Below are positions 35,219 to 45,975 of a DNA stretch of 64,000 nt, in pieces. Source of the DNA: Ochotona curzoniae (Eukaryota > Chordata > Mammalia > Lagomorpha > Ochotonidae); contig NW_024467106.1 of NCBI RefSeq assembly GCF_017591425.1, positions 22,248,501-22,312,500 on the forward strand, written 5' to 3'. A model generated the notes under the pieces. The model made no database searches and was not told where the DNA came from. It saw only the letters and a program-made list of their open reading frames with translations. Each line of letters opens with the position of its first letter. Position 1 is the stretch's first letter. The position numbers were made by a program, and so were the translations under genes.

Positions 35219-35526
35219 ACCAGCACGCTGTGGCATATTGAGTTAATTCTCTGCCTATGGCACTGCCATCCCATCATGGTACCCATTCTGGTATCAGTTC
35301 TTCCACTTCTGATCCAGCTCCCTGCGATTGGCCTGGGAAAACAGCAAAGGATAGCTGAGTGCTTGGCTTTCTGCACCCACGTGAGAGACTGGCAGAAGCT
35401 TCTGGCTTCTGACCACCTTAGCTCCGGCCAGCACAGTCACTGGGAGTGAACCAGCAGACGGGAGGTCTCTGACTCTCCTCTTTGTGCCACTCTGCCTTTC
35501 AAATACAAATAAAATATTTTTTAATA
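35219..35526 (+). repeat. Older C-type SINE, full length
   Basis: Head 'CACCAGCACGCTGTGGCATA', then 'CTTCTGATCCAGCTCCCTGC', 'GGCCTGGGAAAACAGC', 'GTGAACCAGCAGACGGGAGG'. The tail is CTGCCTTTCAAATACAAATA. Confidence 0.85.
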
Positions 35527-35639
35527 AAAAGAAATATCAATACATTATTAAACAAATGTAATAATCATAAGATTAGTAATCAAGTTTATTATCTGAATTA
35601 TTCAAACTAGATAATGTTTTCTGTCTTTTTGTTCTAATG

Positions 35640-36130
35640 GTCACAGATTTAGTTCCAAAGATATTTTAAACAAGATATTCTAAGAAAAAAAAAAACGCAA
35701 ATAGCTGTTTAAATGGGCCACAAATAAAATTAATTAAACAGAAATTGCTTTAAACTAAAGAGATTAAGAAGAAATTAGGTAACTAACTCAAAAAAAAAAA
35801 GCAGGAGGAAGTACAGAAATATCAGAAAAATAAAACTGAGTGAAGATACTAAAGTGAAAAAAACCTTTAATTACAAATGGGAAAATTCATTGCTTTATTA
35901 TCCACATATCTTCTCAATATGTAAAATATGATTACAGAGACAAAGAGGAGTTGACAAAGCCGTAATGATAATTGTGGATTTTTTGATGATTCTCATTTAA
36001 AAATGACAAATTAAGTTAACCTCAAGTATAAAAGAATATAGAAGAACTAAATGACACGTGACTCGAATCTGATTAGATAGCTGTGTGCACAGACACACTG
36101 AGTGGCTGACATTCTCTCCCAGTGTTTCTG
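35640..36130 (+). repeat. Possible decayed L1 segment
   Basis: The A-rich plus strand and a stretch around 'GATTACAGAGACAAAGAGGA' loosely resemble the first part of mammalian L1 ORF2. It lies upstream of clearer L1 ORF2 text in the same orientation. Weak by itself. Confidence 0.3.
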
Positions 36131-36146
36131 GACCATTAAGAAAAAT

Positions 36147-36236
36147 CAGGTTGGCATTGTGAGATGGTAGGTTCAACTATTACCACATGCCTCAGATCTG
36201 TGCCAGTTGGAGTCCCGGCTGCTGCAAAATCAACTA
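36147..36236 (+). repeat. Truncated C-type SINE (5' part)
   Basis: 'GGTTGGCATTGTGAGATGGT' followed by 'GCCAGTTGGAGTCCCGGCTG' is the head and B-box region. The copy stops after about 90 bp. Confidence 0.6.
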
Positions 36237-36399
36237 GCATAGGACAGAAATGCAAAGCATCTATTAGAAAGTTCTGAAATATCTTCCTTATTGACTCTCA
36301 GTTCCGAAGAATGCCAAATTGAAATTACAGCTTATTTAGATAAAGTGACAAACACTGAAGCTATGTAGGGTTCTGGTCTTTGCTTAGCGAATGCATATT

Positions 36400-36665
36400 C
36401 CTTAGCAGAGTGCCAGTGGAGTTCCAGCTACTCCATTGTGCACCATCTGGGAAGAGAAGGGGGTGTTAGCTCAAGTTCCTGCCACCCATGGGGACAGTAC
36501 AGATGAAGTTTCTACCTTCTTCTCTCTAGCCAGGCCTTGGCTATCACAGAATTTAGGGAACGAACCAGTGAATGAAAAATTCTTCTCTTTCTCTTCCAAC
36601 CCCACCCCTCATGGCTGCTCCTCTCAAGTAGACTAAAATAAATAAAAATAAAGCATAATCTTAAA
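36400..36665 (+). repeat. Older C-type SINE, decayed
   Basis: 'GCCAGTGGAGTTCCAGCTAC', 'CAAGTTCCTGCCACCCATGG' and 'GGGAACGAACCAGTGAATGA', then the tail AATAAATAAAAATAAAGC. Several internal deletions. Confidence 0.65.
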
Positions 36666-36859
36666 AAAAAGATTGATTGTAAATGATCATTCAATGTTAA
36701 TAGAATGAAATTGCCACATATTAGAACTTAAACAATGTGAACCAATTTAGTCAAATAAAAATTATTGCATACTTTCAAAGGTAGTTATTAGAAAGTGTAA
36801 AATAATTAAAATGCACAAACACCCTCAGTTAAGGGAGTTCTTTTAAAATTTAAGTAGGA

Positions 36860-37190
36860 CGAATTGCATGCTAAAAGCAGAATTCTGTGAAAATGAACAA
36901 GGCCCTTTATTAATTAAACTACAAAGAGAAAACTTAAGCACTCTTGATGAAAAAAAGAAAACTCAAATATATGACATTAAGATAAAGAAAGAGACATAAC
37001 TTCAGACACAGAGGAGACTGGGAATATTATATCGATACATTTGAAAATAGATGAAAAGAATAATTTTCTAAGAATTTATATATCAATGAAAAACATCTCA
37101 AGAGGAAGAAGAAAAGAAATAAATGAATCAGTATAGGAAAAAAGAAAACAGTTCAATTCCCAGTCTGTCACCTCACAGAAACTGACATTG
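36860..37190 (+). repeat. L1 ORF2 remnant (broken)
   Basis: The text 'ATGAAAAGAATAATTTTCTA', 'AAGAAAAGAAATAAATGAAT' and 'CAGTATAGGAAAAAAG' parallels the well-known region just before the L1 reverse-transcriptase domain. Frames are destroyed by stops and indels. Sense orientation. Confidence 0.55.
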
Positions 37191-37216
37191 ACTGTTTGTG
37201 AAATATATACATATAT

Positions 37217-37345
37217 GAGGGCGTTTCAGAAACTGTAGAAACATGGAAGAAGTTATGCTTATTATGGTGCAAAAAAAAATGAAAACCATTCAGCTTTTCA
37301 CAACATGCAATTCCATGAACTTTTTGAACATTTCCCTTGGTTTAT
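37217..37345. mobile_element. MITE-like element with imperfect terminal inverted repeats
   Basis: It begins GAGGGCGTTTCAGAAACTGT and ends CCATGAACTTTTTGAACATT-TCCC. The ends are imperfect reverse complements of each other (GGGAAATGTTCAAAAAGTTC). A central 'GGTGCAAAAAAAAATG' is present. It could be a non-autonomous DNA transposon. Family not assigned. Confidence 0.4.
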
Positions 37346-37505
37346 CTTTAAGCTTCCTATTATAGAAATCAGTGTTTGTGGAAAAGATCTGAATAGCACA
37401 GAAATTTTTGTGGCACGTTTTGCTTAAAGATTTTATCCTGTATCAATGTTATTCTGTCCTCTTAAAATCCAACACTGCAAATCAAATGCATAAGTAAAGC
37501 TTTAT

Positions 37506-37822
37506 GCGCCTGGTGTGATAGCCTAGAGGCTAAAGTCCTTGTCTTGCATCTGCAGTGGGATCCCATATGGGCACCACCTCCTATCCCGGCTACTCCACTT
37601 GCCTTCCAGCTCCCTGCTTGTTGCCTGGGAAAGCAGTCGAGGACAGCCCAAAGCCTTGGGACCCTGCATCAGTGTTGGAGACCTGGAAGAAGCTTTGGAT
37701 CGTCTCATCGTCTCGTCTCCAGTTCTTGTGTCTACTAGGGGAGTAAATCAGCCAATAGAAAATCTTAGTCTCTCCTTCTCTCTGTAAATCTGATTTTCCA
37801 AGAAAAATAAAGTCTTTTTTTT
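37506..37822 (+). repeat. Pika-type C SINE, full length
   Basis: Head 'GCCTGGTGTGATAGCCTAG', 'GGGATCCCATATGGGCACCA', 'TGGGAAAGCAGTCGAGGACA', 'CCTTGGGACCCTGCA'. The tail is AGAAAAATAAAGTC followed by a T/A run. It interrupts L1-derived sequence. Confidence 0.9.
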
Positions 37823-38036
37823 TTTTTAAAAAAATTGGTGAAGTATCTAGAGTAAACAATGAAATTTATAAGACCTTTGGTATGATACCTAGAAATTTTA
37901 CAGGAAGACTTTGTAAGACATGAAATAAGAAGATATGTACCATGTTCTGAAGTGGAAAGCCTCCGTCTGCAAAGGTGTTGATTTTCTTTGTAATATCTCC
38001 AAATCTATAACAGCATCCATGAAGTTGTCCATGGTG
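37823..38036 (+). repeat. L1 ORF2 remnant
   Basis: 'AATTTATAAGACCTTTGGTA' and 'AATAAGAAGATATGTACCAT' then 'GTTCTGAAGTGGAAAG' follow the L1 ORF2 text between the RT and C-terminal domains. It lies in the same orientation as the fragments on either side. Confidence 0.4.
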
Positions 38037-38138
38037 GAGGCCAGTGTTGTGGCTGTAGGTTAGCAGTGGTGCCACTACCCCAAGTGGGCGATGGTTCTAA
38101 ATCTGACTGCTCCAATTTTTATCTATCTCCCTGCCTGA
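38037..38138 (+). repeat. Truncated C-type SINE inside L1
   Basis: 'GAGGCCAGTGTTGTGGCTGT' head, then a decayed body ending at 'CTCCCTGCCTG'. About 100 bp, 3' part missing. It splits two L1 segments. Confidence 0.65.
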
Positions 38139-38760
38139 AAAAATACCCATTTTTCTTGTCTTGAAAAATGATTCTAAAGATGTGTCTTCCATCCTCAGAA
38201 GAAAAGCTGCATTTTAAAAAATAACATTACTGTGCAGACTAATTCTACCAGAATCCATGCCATGCATTGTGAAAATACAGTGCCATAGTTAGTATGGTAT
38301 TAACACAAGAATGGAAAGCAAATCGTAGGGCAGAGAATGGATCATAACACAGAATGTGAAGTCCAAAAGCAGCCCATGAGGGTTAGTGTGTAATCAAAAT
38401 GCCATTTCAGATTAGGCAGAAATAATTATGCATTTTAAATTTAATTTTAGAAAAACGTCTCTACTGAAGAAGAAATCATTGTATTCCTTTTTCATGCCCT
38501 GGACGAAAATAAATTCCAAATTGAATAGACCTATAAACATAGCAAAACAAAACCTAAAGTGTTGGAAGTCATGGAAGAACATTTCTACAGTCTTCAGTGT
38601 GAGATTTCTAAGATGACATAAAATCCAGAAGGTTGAAGAGTTAATTTACCTAATAAATTCCATAGGTGAAGAAAATTAAGACAAATGGTAGAGTTGGTGA
38701 AAATATCTGAAACATAAATATTGTTTACCAAGAATCCCAATGATACAATTAGGAAAAGAT
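38139..38760 (+). repeat. L1 ORF2 C-terminal remnant
   Basis: The series 'GTATGGTATTAACACAAGAA', 'AAATAAATTCCAAATTGAAT', 'AGACCTATAAACATAGCAAA' and 'ACCTAAAGTGTTGGAAG' is the recognisable C-terminal part of a mammalian L1 ORF2. It is broken by many stops and deletions. Confidence 0.6.
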
Positions 38761-38786
38761 GATCTAATCATTTTAGAAAAGAATGT

Positions 38787-38945
38787 TTTAAATTTTGATT
38801 GATCTGAAAGGCAGAGATGGGAAAAGAGAGAACAAGTGTCTTTATTGCTTTAACACCTGCAGCAGGCCGAAGTGTCCCAGGATTCCATCTGAGCCTACGA
38901 GATAATGACCCAGATAACTTCAGGTTCTCCAAGATTCTACTGCTT
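38787..38945 (-). repeat. Possible decayed C-type SINE, antisense
   Basis: 'TTGATTGATCTGAAAGGCAG' resembles the tail end, and 'ACACCTGCAGCAGGCC' lies further in. Too diverged to be certain. Confidence 0.3.
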
Positions 38946-40360
38946 TATGTGTAAATTAGGTCAAATACGATTTGCCTTTCAGAATTGTTAATACATACGG
39001 TGAGGTTATTTATGACAAATGTCCAACGCAGAGTAGGTCCCAAAATGTTAGTTTCTTAAATGGCTATAATTATGAATAAGTAAACTTTAGTCTTCATTAT
39101 CTGCTTTTCTTAATTGGACTTTCAGTAAAGCCTGGCTTGTTAACACAAATGTGATCAAGCAGCTATACTTGAAATTTTCATTGAAAGAGAATCAGTATGG
39201 TTTATGATTTCAGATGACTTAAACACTTAGCTGTTTGGCCATTCATTCATTCACCCAATGCCTATGGCGTGCTTTTCTGCATGTCAGTCAGTATGCCTGG
39301 CACTTGGGGAGTAACAAACCCTTCTACAGAGCAACTTGGGGATTGCTTTCATTGGATGCTTTCACTTCGGTGAGATAAATGCAACTCTAAAGCATCTTTA
39401 TATGCTCTACAGGATTTAGAAAATAATGCCAGGAAATCAGAGAATCTTTAAATCAAGCAGAGGCAGAATTAAGCGAAAAGATTTTTTTTTTGTTTTCAGC
39501 TTCCTATGTGGTGTCAGAATTCTTGCACGACTGTCAAAAGGTTTTTGCTAGACTAACAACTACAATGAATTGAATGTCCATTATTGTTTCAGACGTGGTC
39601 CTAACTCTTCATAGGCATTACTTTAATTCAAGCTTCACAAGGAGAAACAAAGGCTAATTACCAATATACGCAAGTGACAAACAGAAAATGATATCCAGGA
39701 GAGTTCAGTAACTTGCATGGGCTCCGCAGCTAAGGGGTGGCATTGAAATCTGAATTTAGGACAGCTGCATTCTATAGCTACTGATCTTATTCTGAGCTAA
39801 CATCTGTCTTGCAACATTGGAGCTCATGAGGCATCAAATTACACCTCCAGTGACACTGGATTTGCCAAGTTTGCAAGGGTGATAAAGATAGGGTTTCTAC
39901 CCTCAAGCAGCTTCTAATCCTGTTATTTCCCCCGTTTTGGAGGAATTTGGGATACACGCTGTCTTCTGTAGGAGACTCCTCCGAAAGTCTGAATTCATTC
40001 CAGTCGTCAATCCCTTCCGATAAAAACAACCACAACGCTCTGCCTTAGCCTGAACTTGAGTGTTATTCCTCCTTGTGAACCCCCAAGTTTCTTCAGCCAT
40101 TGCTAAGTCTCCCAAGTCAGCGTCGTCTCAGTTGTCTTTCTCCGGCTGCATATCTGATCACGTCCTTCAAGGACAGCTTGGAATCCAAGCAATGCAGTAT
40201 CAAGACAAACTTTCACTTGGATATTCAACCCTGATTGCTATTTACAGGGATGGATCTAGCTGTTGATAACAATATTGTAATTTCTTTGTATTAATTCAGC
40301 TTAAAATCATTCACCTCAGCCTTCCTCCTCCCTCCCTCCCCCCTTTTTTTGCTTGTTTAC
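38946..40360. other. Non-coding stretch with a MIR fossil
   Basis: No gene recognised. Open frames of 70-82 codons at 39.8-40.3 kb on both strands overlap and lack domain features. A CT-rich run lies at 40.32-40.35 kb. Confidence 0.5.
39570..39790 (+). repeat. MIR fossil
   Basis: 'AGGCATTACTTTAATTCAAG', 'CAGTAACTTGCATGGGCTCC', 'GCAGCTAAGGGGTGGCATTG' and 'AAATCTGAATTTAGGACAGC' follow the complete MIR order. Confidence 0.7.
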
Positions 40361-40684
40361 TTTTTAAAAGATATATTTATTTTATTGGAAAGTCAGAATT
40401 GCACAGAAAGAAGGAGAGACAGAAAGGTCTTCAGTCTGCTAGTTCACACTCCAAGTGACTGCAATGGCCAGAGCTGAGCTGGTCTGAAGGCAGGAGCCAG
40501 GAGCTTCTTTCAGGTGTCCCAAAGCTTTGGGCTTTGGGCCTTGGGCCATCCTCTACTGCTGTGCCAGGTCACAGGCATGGAGCTGCAAGGGAAGTGGAGC
40601 AGCTGAGACACAAACTGGCACCCATACGGGATCCCAGAGGATGCAAGGTAAGGATTCTAGTCACTAGGCTATTGTGCTGGGCCC
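40361..40684 (-). repeat. Pika-type C SINE, antisense, full length
   Basis: From 'TTTTAAAAGATATATTTATT' through 'GGAGCCAGGAGCTTCTTTCA' to 'CACTAGGCTATTGTGCTGGG'. A local TTTGGGC duplication occurs near 40525-40545. Confidence 0.9.
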
Positions 40685-40948
40685 CTTTTGTTGGTTTACT
40701 TTTACAAACAGTGGTATATCCAGGTCTTGATTTTTCTCCTTCTTAAATTCAGACAATATGACTGTTCTTATTAAATTCACTCTTTTAAAAAAAAGTAGGG
40801 CCACATTTCAGACTGTCAAACATTTTCAGCCTTGATGTTGATTTCCATTTTATTACAAAATCTGTTCTAGTTTTATGATATCCGCAATTCTCAGAGATGT
40901 TGATTTTATCATCTTTTTAGAATGATCAGTGTGAAAGAAGGGAATTTT

Positions 40949-41250
40949 TTAAAAAAAGATTTATTAATTTCTATTGGAAAGGCAGATATACAGAGAGAAA
41001 GAGAGACAGAAAGATCTTCTGTCTGCTGGTTCACTCCCCAAGTGGCTGCAATGGCCAGAGCTGAGCTGATCCCAGGTCTTGCACACAGGTGCAGGGTCCC
41101 AAGGCTTTGGGCCATCCTTGACTGCTTTCCCAGGCCACTAGCAAGCAGCTGGATGGGAAGTGGAGCAGCCGGGGCAAGAATTGGTGCCCATATGGGATCC
41201 CACTGTGTGCAAAGCAAGAACTTTAGCCATTAGGCTACCACAGTGGGACC
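40949..41250 (-). repeat. Pika-type C SINE with perfect 14-bp target-site duplication
   Basis: An antisense copy flanked by AAGAAGGGAATTTT at 40935-40948 and 41251-41264. All major blocks are present, including the head complement 'CATTAGGCTACCACAGTGGG'. Compared with neighbours it lacks part of the 'GAAGCCAGGAGCC' block. The perfect duplication indicates recent insertion. Confidence 0.95.
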
Positions 41251-41469
41251 AAGAAGGGAATTTTGAATTGCAACATCAGTGAGCTCTTTCCAAGTGGGAA
41301 AAATGTCGTTCATTGGTCTTCTTTTGTTAATGCTGCCAACCAAACCTTATTGTTACCACTGTCCAACTTGGAATGAATTTACTTAAGTCCACATTTGAGT
41401 TCCTGCACTGTTAGAAACAGAATATTTGTTCTTTAAGTTAGAAAACATTATTCCATACCTTAAACTTAG

Positions 41470-41650
41470 CTACTATTTGCTTCTCCACTGCAAGTCTGGA
41501 CCAAGTCATCATCATCTCTTGACTGGGTGTCCTGCTGTTTTGGCCGGGTTTGTTGTTACTGGATCACACAATCTCTGTATTCTTTTCCACATGCTCACAA
41601 ATTATTCAAACTACCTATCAACTTACCATTTGTACTTTACTTATCTTCTT
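41470..41650 (+). repeat. Probable L2 fragment
   Basis: 'CAAGTCATCATCATCTCTTG' and 'ACTGGGTGTCCTGCTGTTTT' resemble the L2 segment with CATCATCTCTCGCCTGG…CTAACTGGTCTCCC. Confidence 0.4.
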
Positions 41651-42283
41651 CCTGATCAACTTATGAAAAGAAATTGAATGGAATGGGAAAAGAAAGAAAA
41701 TCTGCAAAAATTCAAAAATAGAAGTGTAAAAATACTAACATTTATAAAGTTAGCCCAGAGAATGCATGGCATAGACTCCAGCATGTGTATTTGGAGTTGG
41801 TCAAAAACAGGTAATTCACATCAGTCGTGATAGAGCGTGGTGCTCAGAAGATAAAAGCAAAAGAATTTTTATTGTTGTTTTTGGTTTTTTTTTCTGCTTT
41901 TTAGAAAAACACTCATTTCTTTCATGGAGTTCATCTGGAGCATCTTGCTAGGCTGAGGGGACAATATTTAGTCCTGATTGGCTGTTAGCAATCCTAGAAC
42001 AGCCAAAGCAATCCTTGTGCCTGGGTATGTCTGTCAGAGTCTAGTCTCCTCCAGGATGATCCAGAGGCTCTGGAGAAAACAATCGACTCCTATGCTCCAG
42101 ATACTTCTCCACTGATGTCAGTGCTTGCAACAGGTGCTTTCCTGGTTGGAAACGGTTGAGATTTCCAGGGAGAACCTGGAGTTCAGATCTTCTGTATTGC
42201 CAGTGAGGGTAAGTTCCCTGTAGAAAGGCCTTAATAAGAGATAGGAAGACACACACAGACACAACAGAATTAAAAGGAAATTT

Positions 42284-42505
42284 GGGGACATACATTTGGC
42301 CTAGGAGTTAACCACTGGTGGAGTCACCCACATTTTATGCTGGAATGCTTAGGTGTGAGTCCTGACTTACTCCTGCCTCCAGCTGCCTGCTGATGTGAAC
42401 TCTGAGAGGAGGGATAAATCCAGTCATTGGAATCCCGTTACATGGAAGACTTGGGTTGGACTCAGGAATTCTGACTTCGGCTTGGGCCCAACAGGCGTCA
42501 TGCAG
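42284..42505 (+). repeat. Old C-type SINE, 3' truncated
   Basis: 'GGACATACATTTGGCCTAGG', 'GTGTGAGTCCTGACTTACTC' and 'CTGCCTCCAGCTGCCTGCTG' mark the oldest C subfamily. It ends near 'GACTTCGGCTTGGGCCC'. Confidence 0.65.
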
Positions 42506-44224
42506 GGTTTTCGGCACTGAACAGAACTGTTTGTTTCTGCATCTCAAATTAATTAAAAAACAAAAATAGTGATAAATACTTTTTATTTGGTGCAAAAATA
42601 CTTTTGAACTCCACCTATAACTTTTGCGAAACGTTTGGAGTTCCCTCATACAAATATCATCTATCTAACAAACAAGTATTGGTTATCGAAGAGAAACTAT
42701 TTCCTGAAACTATGGCAGTAGTTCTTGCGAGTAACGTGCAAGTAACTTTCTTTAAATCAAATTGTGAGTAACTTCCTTCTAATGAGATATTCATACTGGC
42801 AATTTACTATTAAGCCTAATAATTATTCATATTTCTATCAGCCAGATGAAATCTTTTTTGGTACTAATTTAAATAATATATTTTACAATAAGGTTAAAGT
42901 ATGTCTTTGATAATATTTGCATTTTACTAATCCTCTTTCTGTTTTTTTTTCCTATGGGAGAAATTTGAAGATTTTCCAGAAATATCCAGGCATATACTAT
43001 TTGTCAAATTTGTTTTGCTTTTAAGACATGATAAATATTGCTTTAAACTAGTATCTTTTTATATATATATATTTTTTTTTTCCTTAATCTGGTAGGCACT
43101 TAAAAATGCCCCTTGCATTTACTCAAATGATTTAGCTCATAGTCTAACAGTTCCGACAGTGTGCTACGACGTGGTAATGAGCTTGTGCAAATAGAGTCAG
43201 ATTTGCATTGTCCTTATTAACAGGTGCCCACACCCCCTCATTCCACCTGCCGCTATTATGGACAGTTCTTGGCATGTAGACGACTTCCTATTCCATACGA
43301 TGCTTCCTCACTTTTGTGCCTGGGGACTTTTGCTTGCACCATGAGACAGGCACAAGGAAACATGAAAATGTTCAGAATGTCGTGCCTCTGGTGGGAAACT
43401 TAGAACCAATGAATCTGAACAGTTAACCCAATTTGTACCTTCTGCCGATGCCAAGGTATGGTATACCTGCTTCCTCAGAGAATACCTATGAAATTGAGCC
43501 AGTTGCTTAGAACAGTAAAAATATCCATCATTACATCTTTTATTGGTATCTCACAAAAACAAATAGACCTACTTTTGGAAAAATACAAACCAGATATTTT
43601 CCTTCACATCCTTATTGAAATTTCACCAAACTTGTTTATGAATTAGCAGCTCCTGTAAATCTTTTAGCTCAGGCAAGATGGCAGTCTAGTTGGGAATGAG
43701 ATGTTGTGAAAAAACCAGAAAAATGAAAACCCCCCAAAATCTAATCTCTGGCCTCTGATCAAATCTCGTTGGACTCTGCGCTTGCCTCAACTGGTTGCTT
43801 GCTTCACGAACCGCATGCTTCACTTGAGCTCTTGCTTCTCCAGTTGCACAAGCCATGTATTCTCAGTGTCCTCAGGTGAACACTGTTCATGTATTTATCT
43901 TTATTCGTTGGAGAAATCGAAGTCCTAACCCAGACTTCTTCCTTCGGCTGTTTAAACTTCTGCCCTACTTGTGTAAGTACCATATCCATATAGAGACTCT
44001 ACAATCTGTGCCTTGCAAGTGACGTACAACATGTCTACTTCATTTTCCAGTAGACATCAGCTTCACATTCCCCAAACCAAATCATCGATGCCATAATCGA
44101 TCTCATAGTAAATGACAGCTTCATTTTCCCTAATACTTCATCTTTCATTCCTTACTGTCTCATTTTTAATGTTCAGTCTGTTAATAAATCCTATTCTCCC
44201 AATTCAAAATCTATTATTTTCTTA
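42506..44224. other. A+T-rich non-coding stretch
   Basis: No gene recognised. A stretch at 42.59-42.65 kb ('GGTGCAAAAATACTTTTGAA') resembles part of the MITE-like element at 37.2 kb. 42.77-42.90 kb has TAAT-rich, enhancer-like texture. Confidence 0.5.
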
Positions 44225-44225
44225 G

Positions 44226-44574
44226 AAAAAAAAAGGTTTACTTATTTCCTTTGGAAAGTCAGATATACAGAGGGGAAGAGAGACAGAGGAAGATCTTCCG
44301 TCCAATGATTCCAATGATTCGCTCCCCAAGCGATTGCAACGACTGGAGCTGCGCTCATCTGAAACTAGGAGCCAGGAACTTCCTCCAGGTTTCCCACATG
44401 GATCCTGGACACCAAGGCTTTGGGTCAACCTCTACTGCTTTCCCAGGCCACAAGCAGGGAGCCTGATGAGTAGCAGGGATGCCAGGATTAGAACCAATGA
44501 TCATATGGGATCCCAGTGCATTCAAGGTGAGGACTTTAGCCGCTAGGCCATCGTGCCAGGCGCCCCCCCCCCCC
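44226..44574 (-). repeat. Pika-type C SINE, antisense, with C12 head
   Basis: From the A/T tail junction through 'GGCCACAAGCAGGGAGCCTG' to 'AGCCGCTAGGCCATCGTGCC', ending in a run of 12 C (44563-44574). A CCAATGATT unit is duplicated near 44302-44320. Near-matching flanks (TATTTTCTTAG and TATATTCTTAG) look like a target-site duplication with one mismatch. Confidence 0.9.
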
Positions 44575-44599
44575 AAATATATTCTTAGTCTAGTCATTA

Positions 44600-45222
44600 C
44601 TTGACTTCTCTTTTGCTAGTCTGGGCCAAGCTACTTACGTCTCTTGACTGGATAGTATTATTACTACCTGTCTGAATTCTGTGTTTGTATCCTTCATCTC
44701 TTAAAGTTTAGTTTGAGTGGTCCTTTTAAGACATTAAATCAGATCAAGTGACTGGTATGTTTTTATATTGCAACTCATACAGAAAAAACATCAATGTATA
44801 ACCGATGATCTTGCACTATAGAACTGTCAATATAACCTCACCCCCACTGTTGTTGCACCAGCTCTTACTGTTCTCCAAGTGCAGACTGCGTTAGCCTCAC
44901 TGGCCTCCTTTTTGCTGTCTGATTCTGTGTATTTTTTCCTTCTTACAGTTCTCTGCAATTATATATCCCCAGGGATACACTCTTCACCAAGATGTTGACT
45001 TAAATGTCAGCTTATTGAGATGTTGTCTTGCCTCCACACAGCTACGTACAGACAACACACACATAAGCATACTGTACATCTCTGCTAGCACCGTCCAACG
45101 TATTACGGTTCCTTCATCTGTATGTCGTTGTCTCCTCCCACGGGAGCAGGAGTATGTTGAGATCTGGGATTTGATTTATTCCATCATGTTTAACACCTAG
45201 GATAGCTCCTGGTTCAAATCAG
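44600..45222 (+). repeat. Long L2 fossil (LINE2 3' half)
   Basis: The series runs in order: 'AAATCAGATCAAGTGACTGG', 'GTTAGCCTCACTGGCCTCCT', 'TTCTTACAGTTCTCTGCAAT', 'TTAAATGTCAGCTTATTGAG' and 'TTGAGATCTGGGATTTGATT'. It ends with 'CACCTAGGATAGCTCCTGG'. This matches the L2 consensus from the late ORF2 to near the 3' end. No intact frame remains. Confidence 0.7.
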
Positions 45223-45308
45223 GGACTCACCATATAAATTGTGAAATTACTGTGTAATAAACCACGGACTCATCACATATACTGTGATATTACTGTGTAA
45301 TAAACCAG
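45223..45308. repeat. Two-copy 43-bp tandem duplication
   Basis: GGACTCA…CTGTGTAATAAACCA recurs at 45223 and 45266 with period 43 and few substitutions. It sits at the 3' edge of the L2 fossil. Confidence 0.85.
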
Positions 45309-45749
45309 TTATAAATCAATGGAGATTGCTCTGCAAGATCTTAATCTCTCTTTCACTCAAATACTAAATGATTTCAGCTGATTATAAAGGTGTAGATGAG
45401 GTACTCTCACTGGTATAACCAAAACAAAATACTTGTTTTTCTCACCTTTTGTTAATCTTTCAACATTGTCAGTCAACACAAACTTACCTATTTATTAGTG
45501 AGTATCTGTTGGAATGTTTATTTGATTTTATGAGTTTATATGAATGTCTAAAAACATCTAGTTGAACATAATATTTGTTTTCAATTATGTTCTTCCTACT
45601 TTGATTCCCTTTCTACCAGCATTTTAACTTTATCCAAGTATATTGTACTCCCCATAGTAGTTGTACTCAGAAACACAAAAGAGGCCAAATTCCACTTCTG
45701 GTGATGAACAGCCTCTCCTCTACTACTTTTTTCTTTAGTTATTTGAAAG

Positions 45750-45751
<2 letters not shown>

Positions 45752-45785
<34 letters not shown>
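45752..45785. repeat. (AC)17 microsatellite
   Basis: An uninterrupted 34-bp AC run inside an old SINE. Confidence 0.95.
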
Positions 45786-45787
<2 letters not shown>

Positions 45788-45896
45788 CTATCACTTGGTT
45801 CATTATCCAGGTACCCAGAATCGCTGGGATCAGGCCAGACCAAATTGTGGAGCCTGGAATTCAGTCTGGACCTCCCATCTGTATAACGGGAACACA

Positions 45897-45975
45897 GTCT
45901 ATGGCCATACCACCCTGAACACGCCTGATCTTGTCAGCTAAGCAGGGTCGGGCCTGGTTAGTACTTGGATGGGAG
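45897..45975 (+). pseudogene. 5S rRNA retropseudogene, 3'-truncated
   Basis: The sequence starts exactly at the 5' end of mammalian 5S rRNA (GTCTATGGCCATACCACCCT). It retains 'AGCTAAGCAGGGTCGGGCCT' and 'GGTTAGTACTTGGATGGGAG', so boxes A/IE/C are largely readable. About 10-11 nt are deleted between the CTTGTC and AGCTAAGC blocks, and the last part of the 5S is missing. It is flanked by a perfect 11-bp direct repeat ACGGGAACACA (45886-45896 and 45976-45986). There is no poly-A tail. This is the pattern of a tailless retropseudogene inserted by L1 machinery into an older SINE. Not functional rRNA. Confidence 0.93.

Noticed and set aside
45897..45975. Functional 5S rRNA gene
   Set aside because: Internal deletion, missing 3' end and no T-run terminator after the body. 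Flanking duplications show it is a retropseudogene.
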